From contig JAPOOG010000031.1 in the NCBI GenBank assembly GCA_026713545.1, positions 1 through 58,917 on the forward strand: a stretch of 58,917 nt of DNA, written 5' to 3'. The translations under genes and the position numbers were made by a program. The notes beneath the pieces are model-generated. The model was given only the letters and a program-made list of their open reading frames with translations. It searched no databases and was not told where the DNA came from. Shown piece after piece: positions 36,966 through 43,931 of this stretch. The stretch is from Bryobacterales bacterium. GTDB lineage: Bacteria > Acidobacteriota > Terriglobia > Bryobacterales > UBA6623. Position 1 is the first letter of the stretch. Every line of letters starts with the position of its first letter.

Positions 36966-37474
36966 GATTCCCTCCACGCACGGAACCCTATCACAACGCG
37001 GCTCGATTGGGAAGCATGACGGGCCCTTTCGATGGAGTGACAGGTGAGACCCCTCCTGATTCCACGGGGTGAAGGCTCTCCGTCCGAGCGTAGAAGCGGT
37101 AGGTTCACTTCGCTTTTCAGCAAGCATTCGTTCGGACTCGGCAAGATCGGGCCGGCCGGGAAAGAAGCGATTCGTGAGTGCGCGGCCGAAGAATCGTTTG
37201 TCCGGCCGAGAGGTCTTGTAACAGCGGCAGTAGTTCGTTTACGGATAAACTGTCAGTCTCATTTCGGTTGCGGGTGGCGTAGCCGCTGCACGAGGGGGGC
37301 CGGCAGTCCGTGGTAAAACCCCGCGTAGCACCGAGAGCGTCGAGGCGCCCGGCTGACAAGGCGCGGTGAGGGAGCATATTGGACATGTTTGACCGAGGAG
37401 CAATGCAGTTCAGTCGGGATGCCCCGCCGCATGAATGCAGCGGGGCTTTTGCCGCGGACTGCCGGAATCAAGCC
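36966..37474. other. Leader/intergenic region before the propeller gene
   Basis: No gene is seen. It must hold the promoter of the minus-strand amidohydrolase and of the plus-strand gene at 37475. It contains a small stem (GTTTA-CGGA-TAAAC, 37237-37250) and a terminator-like hairpin at 37421-37446. An in-frame ATG at 37403, after GAGGAG, could also be used for the downstream gene. I could not match the leader to a known riboswitch. Confidence 0.4.
37421..37450 (+). terminator. Terminator-like hairpin 25 bases before a start codon
   Basis: GCCCCGC (37421-37427) and GCGGGGC (37440-37446) form a 7-bp stem, extended by GCAT/ATGC inside, and are followed by TTTT (37447-37450). The structure ends 24 bases before the ATG at 37475, a position suited to transcription attenuation or to sequestering the leader. 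Confidence 0.5.
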
Positions 37475-39085
37475 ATGAAATACTTCACGCGGAAAATCCT
37501 GAGGTCGGCATGTGCCGGGCTGCTCTGTCTGTCTGCCGGCCATGCACAGCCGGACGGTCCGATAACGATGAGGACCGGCCAGAAACAACTGTTCCTTGAC
37601 GACCATCTCGTCGAAGAGCTTTCCGGTTTGAGCCGCGTCATGCACCGGCCGAGCAAGCGGGGTCCGGTGCTGAAGGCGGATGTTCCGTCGGATGGGAAGT
37701 ACATCGCGGCCGTCTCCGCGCCGATCTGGATCGAAGAGGAAGAGCTGTACAAGCTCTTCTACGAAGCGCGTTTCGGGGACTTCGGCCGGCACCGTTATGC
37801 ACTTGCGGTTTCCGAAGACGGAGTGAAGTGGCGAAAGCCGCATTGGGGTCTTGTCGAGCATGACGGTTCGAAGGACAACAATCTCTTTCCGACTCCGGGC
37901 GATGAACGCCTGTGGCACGTTGTTTTCGATCCCGATGATCCCGACCCGAAGCGGCGCTACAAGGGATTCGTGGGGGCGAGGGGGCGCCGTCCTGCGGTAA
38001 GTCCGGATGGCCTGAACTGGAGTCTTGTGGAAACACCGCGGCTGCCCTCCGGCGACGCCGGCACGTTGACCTACGATCGCGAACGCGGACAGTTCCTGGG
38101 GTTGCTGAAGTTCCCGGGCAAGTACGGCCGCTCCTATAACCTCTCGACGAGCAAGGACTTCGTCACGTGGAGCGAGCCCCGCTACCTGTTCGGGACCGAT
38201 GACGAGGATCAAAAGCTTGCTGTCGAGACGATTCGCCGCAGATTGGCGGACCCCGGCTTGGCCAAGCCGTTACAGATCGACCCCGACCCGGCAATCGGCT
38301 GGCGACCGCCCGAGGGACGGGAACTCAGGGCCACCTGGCGGGCCGAGTGCTACAACATCGGTGTTTTTCCCTACGAGGGAATCTACATGGGCTGGCTGAT
38401 GATCTTCTATCCGACAGGACAAAGATTGCCGGAATGGCGCAACACCGATGGCTTCCATCTGATTCAGTTGGCGATGACCCGCGACCTGAAGAACTGGCGG
38501 CGGCTCGGGAATCGCGAGCCGTTCATTGGTCCGTCACGTCTCGACGAAGGACTCGTCGGAAACTATGACCGGTTGCAGCTCATGGTGTCCAATCGACCGG
38601 TCGACCGCGGCGGCGAGCTGTGGTTCTACTACACCGGCATGAAGCGCCGGGTGGAGCAGCACGACCGTTATACGGACGGAAGTCCCAGGTCCGCTGAAAC
38701 ACTCTCGCACACGGAACGCGCCGATTGGTTGGACGACACGCACAGCGCCGTTTGCCTTGCGGTCCTGCGCCGTGACGGATTCGTCTCTCTGGACGCCGGC
38801 GCCAATGGTGGTTACCTGCTCACGAAACCTCTGAAGGCGGCAGGCGGCAGGCTCTTTCTCAACCTGGACGCCGGGAGGCGTGGAAGCGCGCGTGTGGAGG
38901 TCGTCGACCGATCGGGCCGCGCTGTTGCCGGATTCACGAGCGAGGATGCCGTTCCGGTCGTCGGTGACGCCATACGACTGCCGGTGAGCTGGAAGCAGAG
39001 CAAGTGGGCGGACCTGAGCAACCGCACGGTGCGGCTGAAGATTCATCTGAATCAGTCAAGCCTCTATGCTCTCTGGACTGAATAG
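37475..39085 (+). CDS. Exported beta-propeller protein, GH32/GH43-like
   Basis: Predicted secreted protein of 536 residues. The ATG at 37475 is chosen because it opens a clear signal peptide (MKYFTRKILRSACAGLLCLSAGHA); the ribosome site is weak. Repeated blade-like segments contain SEDGVKWRKPHWG, SPDGLNWSLVE, STSKDFVTWSEPRY and MTRDLKNWRRLG, typical of five-bladed GH43/GH32 propellers. Possible acid residues lie in FLDDHLVEE and GVFPYEG. A C-terminal beta-sandwich (GGRLFLNLDAGRRGSARVEV) is like that of GH32 relatives. Hydrolysis of a furanoside or arabinoside is possible, but active-site residues cannot be assigned, so function stays open. Confidence 0.75.
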   Translation: MKYFTRKILRSACAGLLCLSAGHAQPDGPITMRTGQKQLFLDDHLVEELSGLSRVMHRPSKRGPVLKADVPSDGKYIAAVSAPIWIEEEELYKLFYEARFGDFGRHRYALAVSEDGVKWRKPHWGLVEHDGSKDNNLFPTPGDERLWHVVFDPDDPDPKRRYKGFVGARGRRPAVSPDGLNWSLVETPRLPSGDAGTLTYDRERGQFLGLLKFPGKYGRSYNLSTSKDFVTWSEPRYLFGTDDEDQKLAVETIRRRLADPGLAKPLQIDPDPAIGWRPPEGRELRATWRAECYNIGVFPYEGIYMGWLMIFYPTGQRLPEWRNTDGFHLIQLAMTRDLKNWRRLGNREPFIGPSRLDEGLVGNYDRLQLMVSNRPVDRGGELWFYYTGMKRRVEQHDRYTDGSPRSAETLSHTERADWLDDTHSAVCLAVLRRDGFVSLDAGANGGYLLTKPLKAAGGRLFLNLDAGRRGSARVEVVDRSGRAVAGFTSEDAVPVVGDAIRLPVSWKQSKWADLSNRTVRLKIHLNQSSLYALWTE

Positions 39086-39088
39086 GAG

Positions 39089-40072
39089 TCACTCCCAGGC
39101 CGACATTTCCGCATGCCAATCTGCGGGAAGGTCCATGGCTTCCGCGGCGATGGCGTTGTCGAGATGAGCGGTGGAACGGGCTCCGACCAGGACGGTGTCC
39201 ACAGCAGGGTTCTTGAGTACCCAGCCGATGGCCAGCCGCAGGGCTGGAACCCCCACGCGCTCAGCGAAGTCGTGCAGTTTATCGACGATCGCGAAGTTCT
39301 TTTCGCTGAAATAGATGTCCGCGTGGCCCGGGATGACGTGAAAACGTGTGCGTTCCGGCAAGGCGTTCCGATCGGGCGTGTACTTGCCCGTGAGAAAACC
39401 GGCCCCCAAAGGGCTGTAGCTCATCACTCCGATGCCGTTTCCCCGACAGATCGGCAGCGTCGCCGACTCGATGTCGCGGACCAGGAGGTTGTAGTTCGGT
39501 TCAATCACTTCGAACGTGCGCATGCCCAGCCTCGCAGCGGTTTGCAATGCCTCGCGTAGTTGCTCGGCGTCGTAGTTGCTGCAGGCGGCATGACGAGCCT
39601 TGCCCGAACGTACGGCCTGGTCCATTGCGGATACCCTTTCGTCGACTGGCGTAGCAGAGTCGAAGCTGTGATACATGTAGATGTCCGCAAAGTCGGTTTG
39701 CAGCCGTTCGAGACTGGCGTCAAGAGCTTGTGAGACGTGCTCCCGATTGTGGTTCGTCGTGACCTTGGTGCAAAGAGTGATCTGGTCGCGGCACTTGCGG
39801 CTCGCCAGCCATCGCCCGACGATCTTCTCGGACGAGTTCGCTTCGTCCGTCACTTCGCGGTTGTCCACTACGCCGAGATAGTTCTTGCGGTATTCCTTGG
39901 CTTCGCCGCCTCCGTAGGCCTCGGCGGTGTCGAAGAGGGTAATGCCGTGCGCGAGTGCATGGTCCATGACGGCGAAGCTCGTGGCCTCGTCGATTTCGCG
40001 TCCGAAAGTCGTGCAGCCGAGGCCGATGCGGCCGACCTTCAAGCCTGTTGATCCAAGGGTTGTGATATTCAA
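39089..40072 (-). CDS. Aldo/keto reductase
   Basis: NAD(P)H-dependent oxidoreductase with a TIM-barrel fold, 327 residues, cytoplasmic. The N-terminal pattern LGSTGLKVGRIGLGC is typical. The catalytic tetrad is complete: Asp48 and Tyr53 in DTAEAYGGG, Lys103 in LCTKV and His135 in IYMYHSFD. Cofactor-binding sequence is SPLGAGFLTGKY and, near the end, LVGARSTAHLDNAI. Relatives act on sugars, ketones or aldehydes; the substrate here is not evident. The gene converges on the propeller gene with 3 bases between stops. The region upstream contains dispersed-repeat copy B and two palindromes. Confidence 0.93.
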   Translation of the reverse strand: MNITTLGSTGLKVGRIGLGCTTFGREIDEATSFAVMDHALAHGITLFDTAEAYGGGEAKEYRKNYLGVVDNREVTDEANSSEKIVGRWLASRKCRDQITLCTKVTTNHNREHVSQALDASLERLQTDFADIYMYHSFDSATPVDERVSAMDQAVRSGKARHAACSNYDAEQLREALQTAARLGMRTFEVIEPNYNLLVRDIESATLPICRGNGIGVMSYSPLGAGFLTGKYTPDRNALPERTRFHVIPGHADIYFSEKNFAIVDKLHDFAERVGVPALRLAIGWVLKNPAVDTVLVGARSTAHLDNAIAAEAMDLPADWHAEMSAWE

Positions 40073-40487
40073 GCGAAGTTCCTTTCACGGGGAATGCGGT
40101 GTATTCCATGCAACGGACATGACAGCAGAGAGGATTGCGTCTTCGGGAAGCCAACCCGGGTGAGAAACTCGTCTTGCCGTCGTGTCCGGGTTTGCATGAG
40201 ACAGACCGGAGATTCCTATCCTACGGCGGTTGCGAGCGCCAGGGAGTAGAGGGTCAATGTCTTCGCCTTGTTGCCGGTCGTCAGTGACGGCAACGGCTCG
40301 ATTGCAAACTTGCCGGCAAGGAATGTCGTGTTGTGCCCGTGGAGCATGCCTGGCCTGCATGTCTCACCACGCGGCGAGTTGAAGTGCGTGAGAGGGCCGT
40401 CATGACGAGGCGCGGGACGCTTGGCGGAAGCCTCCATTATTCCTCCTTCGATCAAATGGGGTCCGACGTTTGAGTTAGAATCGACGT
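40073..40487. other. Divergent intergenic region with palindromes and repeat copy B
   Basis: No protein gene is supported. It holds a hairpin at 40270-40294 (GTTGCC...GGCAAC, extended by GTC/GAC inside), a perfect 12-bp palindrome CTTGCCGGCAAG at 40309-40320, and the dispersed repeat at 40342-40426. TAGAAT at 40476-40481 lies 6 bases before the GTG start of the next gene, so that mRNA may be leaderless. Confidence 0.5.
40342..40426 (+). repeat. Dispersed repeat, copy B
   Basis: Starts GAGCATGCC, includes CTGCATGTCTCACCACG and GAAGTGCGTGAGAGGGCCG, and ends CGCTTGGCG. Its reverse complement aligns with 645-734 at about 85% by eye, and its first part aligns directly with 529-581. It is intergenic, between divergent genes. 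Confidence 0.65.
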
Positions 40488-41279
40488 GTGGACCGTAGCA
40501 TACCTGCCTGGATCGCTTGTTGCAGCCTGTTGCTGGCGCTCGCTGCATCTTCCACGGCGGCCGAGAAGGTCACGATCTTTTTCGTAGGCGCGGAAGCGGG
40601 CCCGGCCTGGAAAGGCGCCGAGCAGGGAATCATCGAAGCCAACATCCTCGGACGCTTCACCGGCCAGGGCTACGAGCTGAAACAGAGTTCCGCCTCTGCG
40701 GTTCCCAAGAGTGCCGCCGCGGTCATCGTAGCTGCCGGCGGGGTGGCAGCGGCCGGGATCTCCCATCGCGTTGACGCCGCCGTGGTCAATGTGACTGATG
40801 GCAGCGACTCGCTGAGAATGGGTTGCCGCCCCAATCTGTTCCACACGATTCCCAGTGACCGAATGCGGGCTGACGCCCTGGCGCAGTGGCGTCGGAATTC
40901 CGACTCGCAAAACAACCATGCGCGGGCATGGCATCCGGACTTCGTGAAGTTCGCTGCGCGTGATCTCAACAACCGTTACCGCAAGACCCACGGCGAAGCA
41001 ATGGACGACGAAGCCTGGGCGGCGTGGGCGGCGGTGAAAACGATTACGGAGGCCGTCACGCGCGGGCAGACGACGGACCCCATCGCGATGGTGCGCTATC
41101 TGCGTGAAGAACTCGAGTTCGACGGACAGAAAGGCGCGCCGCATTCCTTCCGCGACACCGGCCAGTTGCGCCAGCCGTTGCTGATTGTCGAGGACGGTAA
41201 ACTCGTTGCGGAAGCGCCCGTGCGCGGTGTGGCCGACCCGGACGATCTCGATACGTTGGGACTTGCGGCCTGTCCCTAG
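40488..41279 (+). CDS. PQQ-catabolism-type ABC substrate-binding protein, internally shortened
   Basis: Resembles the substrate-binding proteins that accompany PQQ-dependent alcohol dehydrogenases (TIGR03863 type), 263 residues against the usual 350-400. A GTG at 40488 starts a signal peptide (IPAWIACCSLLLALAASSTAAE). The first lobe includes AVIVAAGG and NLFHTIPSDRMRADALAQW. The end matches the family (EAWAAWAAVKTITEAVTRG, DTGQLRQPLLIV, DDLDTLG). Between DALAQ and the C-terminal part about 100 residues seem to be missing, with a short polar linker (RRNSDSQNNHARAW) instead. The ligand cleft may therefore be reduced. It is followed 37 bp later by the partner beta-propeller. No ATPase, permease or dehydrogenase gene is nearby. 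Confidence 0.75.
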   Translation: MDRSIPAWIACCSLLLALAASSTAAEKVTIFFVGAEAGPAWKGAEQGIIEANILGRFTGQGYELKQSSASAVPKSAAAVIVAAGGVAAAGISHRVDAAVVNVTDGSDSLRMGCRPNLFHTIPSDRMRADALAQWRRNSDSQNNHARAWHPDFVKFAARDLNNRYRKTHGEAMDDEAWAAWAAVKTITEAVTRGQTTDPIAMVRYLREELEFDGQKGAPHSFRDTGQLRQPLLIVEDGKLVAEAPVRGVADPDDLDTLGLAACP

Positions 41280-41316
41280 CAGCCCTGACAAAAGGCCCGC
41301 CAGGAGCTTCATCACC

Positions 41317-42276
41317 ATGAGATGTTTTCTGCTTTCGAGCCTTTTGGTGTTTCTGTCCGCTTGCACGGCGCCTGATGACGCGACCTACCGGCTCTTCGTC
41401 ACCAATGAGGCGGACGGTACGGTCACGGTGATCGACAGCCGCTCGCTGGAGGTCGTGAAGACCGTTGAGGTGGGCAGTCGGCCACGCGGTATCGGCTTCT
41501 CGCCGGACCGCAGGCTCGTCTACGTCGCGTTGGGTAATGACAACGCCATAGGGGTCGTCGATACGCGGTCACTCGAGCTGGTGAAAAAGATATCGGCGGG
41601 CTCAGACCCGGAAGCGTTTGCTGTTCATCCGAACGGAACGATCTACCTTTCCAACGAAGACGACGCTCTGGCGACGGCCCTGAATCCGGCCACCGGCGAG
41701 ATTCTCGCCGAGATTCCGGTGGGCATCGAGCCGGAAGGCGTGCAGGTGTCTCCTGACGGCAAGCTGGTTGTCGTGACAAGCGAATCGACCAACATGGTCC
41801 ACATGATCTCCGTTCCCGAGCACGAGGTCGTTGACAACATTCTCGTCGCCGCTCGCCCCCGCGAAGTGACGTTCACGAAGAACGGCAAGACAGCGTATGT
41901 GACCTGTGAGGTCGGTGGTGAGGTGGTGAAGTTGGACGTAGAACAGCGCAAGGTTGTCGACAACCTGCGGATGCGGCGTGAGATCAAACGCGTCAAGCCG
42001 AAGGGCATCCTGCTGAGCCACGACGAGAAGACGCTCTACGTGTCGACCGGGCGCGGCAATTCGATCGTGACGCTCGATCCGTCTACGTTGGAAATCCAAA
42101 AAGTCATTCCCGTGGGGCGGCGTGTTTGGGGCATTGCACTGTCGCGCGGCGGCGAACGCCTCTTTACCGCGAACGGCTTGGACAACAACGTCTCCGTGGT
42201 CGATACCGAAAAGCTGGAGGAGATCCGGAAAATTCCTACGGGCGGGCGGCCCTGGGGTGTAGTGATCGATGACTGA
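41317..42276 (+). CDS. PQQ-catabolism-associated YVTN beta-propeller lipoprotein
   Basis: Exported seven-bladed propeller of the YVTN type, 319 residues, closest in pattern to the PQQ-dependent catabolism-associated propeller family (TIGR03866). The ATG at 41317 (CAGGAG 10 bases upstream) starts a lipoprotein leader, MRCFLLSSLLVFLSAC, with the lipobox LSAC. Repeats are visible as LFVTNEADGTVTVID, VYVALGNDNAIGVVD, IYLSNEDDALA, AYVTCEVGGEVVKLD, LYVSTGRGNSIVTLD and LFTANGLDNNVSVVD. The end GGRPWGVVIDD is typical. Its role in the family is undefined. It sits between the shortened binding protein and a strong terminator, so these two genes form the operon. Confidence 0.85.
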   Translation: MRCFLLSSLLVFLSACTAPDDATYRLFVTNEADGTVTVIDSRSLEVVKTVEVGSRPRGIGFSPDRRLVYVALGNDNAIGVVDTRSLELVKKISAGSDPEAFAVHPNGTIYLSNEDDALATALNPATGEILAEIPVGIEPEGVQVSPDGKLVVVTSESTNMVHMISVPEHEVVDNILVAARPREVTFTKNGKTAYVTCEVGGEVVKLDVEQRKVVDNLRMRREIKRVKPKGILLSHDEKTLYVSTGRGNSIVTLDPSTLEIQKVIPVGRRVWGIALSRGGERLFTANGLDNNVSVVDTEKLEEIRKIPTGGRPWGVVIDD

Positions 42277-42279
42277 CTC

Positions 42280-42310
42280 AGCCGGGGAAGCATGTAGAGA
42301 ATCCCCGGCT
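42280..42310 (+). terminator. Intrinsic terminator-like hairpin after the propeller gene
   Basis: AGCCGGGGA (42280-42288) and TCCCCGGCT (42302-42310) form a perfect 9-bp stem with a 13-base loop, 4 bases after the stop. The following sequence is TTGGTCTCT, with few T residues. Confidence 0.6.
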
Positions 42311-42427
42311 TTGGTCTCTGACCTGAAACATCCTCCCGTCCAGGCGGGGTAGACATCTTTCCGGAGTTTACCGCTTGAATGATCCGCGCACGGGCGCAGG
42401 ATAAACTGACCCGTGAACGCCTCTTCT

Positions 42428-43900
42428 TCAAGCGATGAGTGCTTCCATCACCTTGCCGTGCACGTCCGTCAGCCGCATGTCGCGGCCGCTGAAGTGAAAC
42501 GTCAGCCGTTCGTGGTCCATCCCGAGCAGATGCAGGATCGTCGCGTGCAAGTCGTGGACATGCACTTTGTCTTCGATCGCGTAGTACCCGTACTCGTCGG
42601 TCGCGCCGTGGATGTACCCGCCCTTTGAACCGCCGCCGGCCATCCATATCGTGAAGCCCCAGGGGTGATGGTCGCGGCCCACGTTGTCGTAGCCCCTGCC
42701 CTGTGAGGTCGGCGTGCGGCCGAACTCGCCTCCCCATACGAGCAGCGTTTCGTCGAGCAGGCCGCGCGACTTCAAATCTTTGATCAGGCCGGCGATCGGC
42801 CGATCCGTCGCTTTACAGTTCGTAGCGAGCCCGTGCTGGATGCGGCCGTGCTGATCCCAGCGGTCAACACCCTGCCGCTTGGGCGACAGCAACTCGATAA
42901 AGCGCACTCCCCGCTCCACAAGCCGCCGAGCGATGAGGCACTGTCGTCCGAATTCCCCGCTGTCCGGTTCGTCGAGACCGTACATCCTGCGGGTAGCTTG
43001 AGTCTCGTTCGAGAAGTCGACAAGGTCCGGGACTTCCGACTGCATCTTGAACGCCAACTCGTAGTTGTGGATGGCCGCTTCCAATTCGTCGACCGCGCCA
43101 TAGCGTTGACGCACTCTCTGGTCGAGTTTCGAAAGCAGTCCCAGCTTGTTCCTTTGCAGTTCCGGGCTCTTTTCACGAGGGGCAATATCCGCGACCGGCT
43201 GCTCGCCCTTGCGGAATAGCGTTCCTTGATAGCTTGCCGGCAGGAACCCCGAGCTAAACACGTCGAGACCGCCCGGAGGAATCATGCCGCTGTCGAGCAC
43301 GATGAACCCCGGCAGATTCTTGCAAGGACTGCCGAGTCCATAGGTTACCCAGGCGCCCAGACTCGGACGGCCTTGCAATGCGGACCCGCTGTGCATGAAG
43401 TAATTGCCGGCTGTGTGCTCGGAAAAATCAGAAACCATCGAGCGGATCACGCACAGATCGTCAGCGCAGCCGGCAAGGTTGGGGAAGAGCTCGCTGATCT
43501 CCATCCCGCATTGGCCATGCTTGTGGAAGTCCCAGAACGAGCCAAGCAGCGTCGTGTTCGAGGCATTTGCGGTACGCGGCAGCTTGAGTGGCAGCGGCTT
43601 GCCGTTCTCTTCGCGCAACCGGGGCTTCGGGTCGAACGTGTCCACGTGCGACGGCCCGCCGTCCATGAAGAGAAAGATGACCGACTTCGCCTTCGGCGCG
43701 AAATGAGGGGTTCGCACAAGCAACGGGTCCAGCGAGCGGTCCGTCGCAGGGGCATCTTCGGCGAGCATGGTGGCCAGCGCCAGAGCCCCGAATCCGTTGG
43801 CGGATCGGAAGAGCATGTCGCGGCGGCTGAGGTCCATCCCCTTGTTTCGGGCTGCTATTTTTCTTGCGAGCGGCACGATCTGTTCGGCTTTCGTTCCCAT
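42428..43900 (-). CDS. DUF1501 protein, Tat-exported, sulfatase-like fold
   Basis: Protein of 490 residues in the DUF1501 family, related to the alkaline phosphatase/sulfatase superfamily. CAGGAG lies 4-5 bases before the ATG at 43900. A 21-residue lead-in precedes the Tat motif LSRRDMLFRSANG, which is usual for the family. Conserved segments are SVIFLFMDGGPSHVDTFDPKP, a probable metal-site Asp in MDGGPSH, then HGQCGMEISELFP, WGGEFGRTP, GRDHHPWGF and HDLHATILHLLGMD. Activity is unproven. It follows the cytochrome/DUF1549/DUF1553 gene by 31 bp and is nearly always paired with such a gene in Planctomycetes and Solibacteres. Confidence 0.92.
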   Translation of the reverse strand: MGTKAEQIVPLARKIAARNKGMDLSRRDMLFRSANGFGALALATMLAEDAPATDRSLDPLLVRTPHFAPKAKSVIFLFMDGGPSHVDTFDPKPRLREENGKPLPLKLPRTANASNTTLLGSFWDFHKHGQCGMEISELFPNLAGCADDLCVIRSMVSDFSEHTAGNYFMHSGSALQGRPSLGAWVTYGLGSPCKNLPGFIVLDSGMIPPGGLDVFSSGFLPASYQGTLFRKGEQPVADIAPREKSPELQRNKLGLLSKLDQRVRQRYGAVDELEAAIHNYELAFKMQSEVPDLVDFSNETQATRRMYGLDEPDSGEFGRQCLIARRLVERGVRFIELLSPKRQGVDRWDQHGRIQHGLATNCKATDRPIAGLIKDLKSRGLLDETLLVWGGEFGRTPTSQGRGYDNVGRDHHPWGFTIWMAGGGSKGGYIHGATDEYGYYAIEDKVHVHDLHATILHLLGMDHERLTFHFSGRDMRLTDVHGKVMEALIA

Positions 43901-43931
43901 CGTACTCCTGTTTTGAATCGCGAGTCGGCGT

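Noticed and set aside
37128..37420. Leader considered as a cobalamin or TPP riboswitch
   Set aside because: None of the conserved boxes of these classes could be found; only a small stem and the later hairpin are clear.
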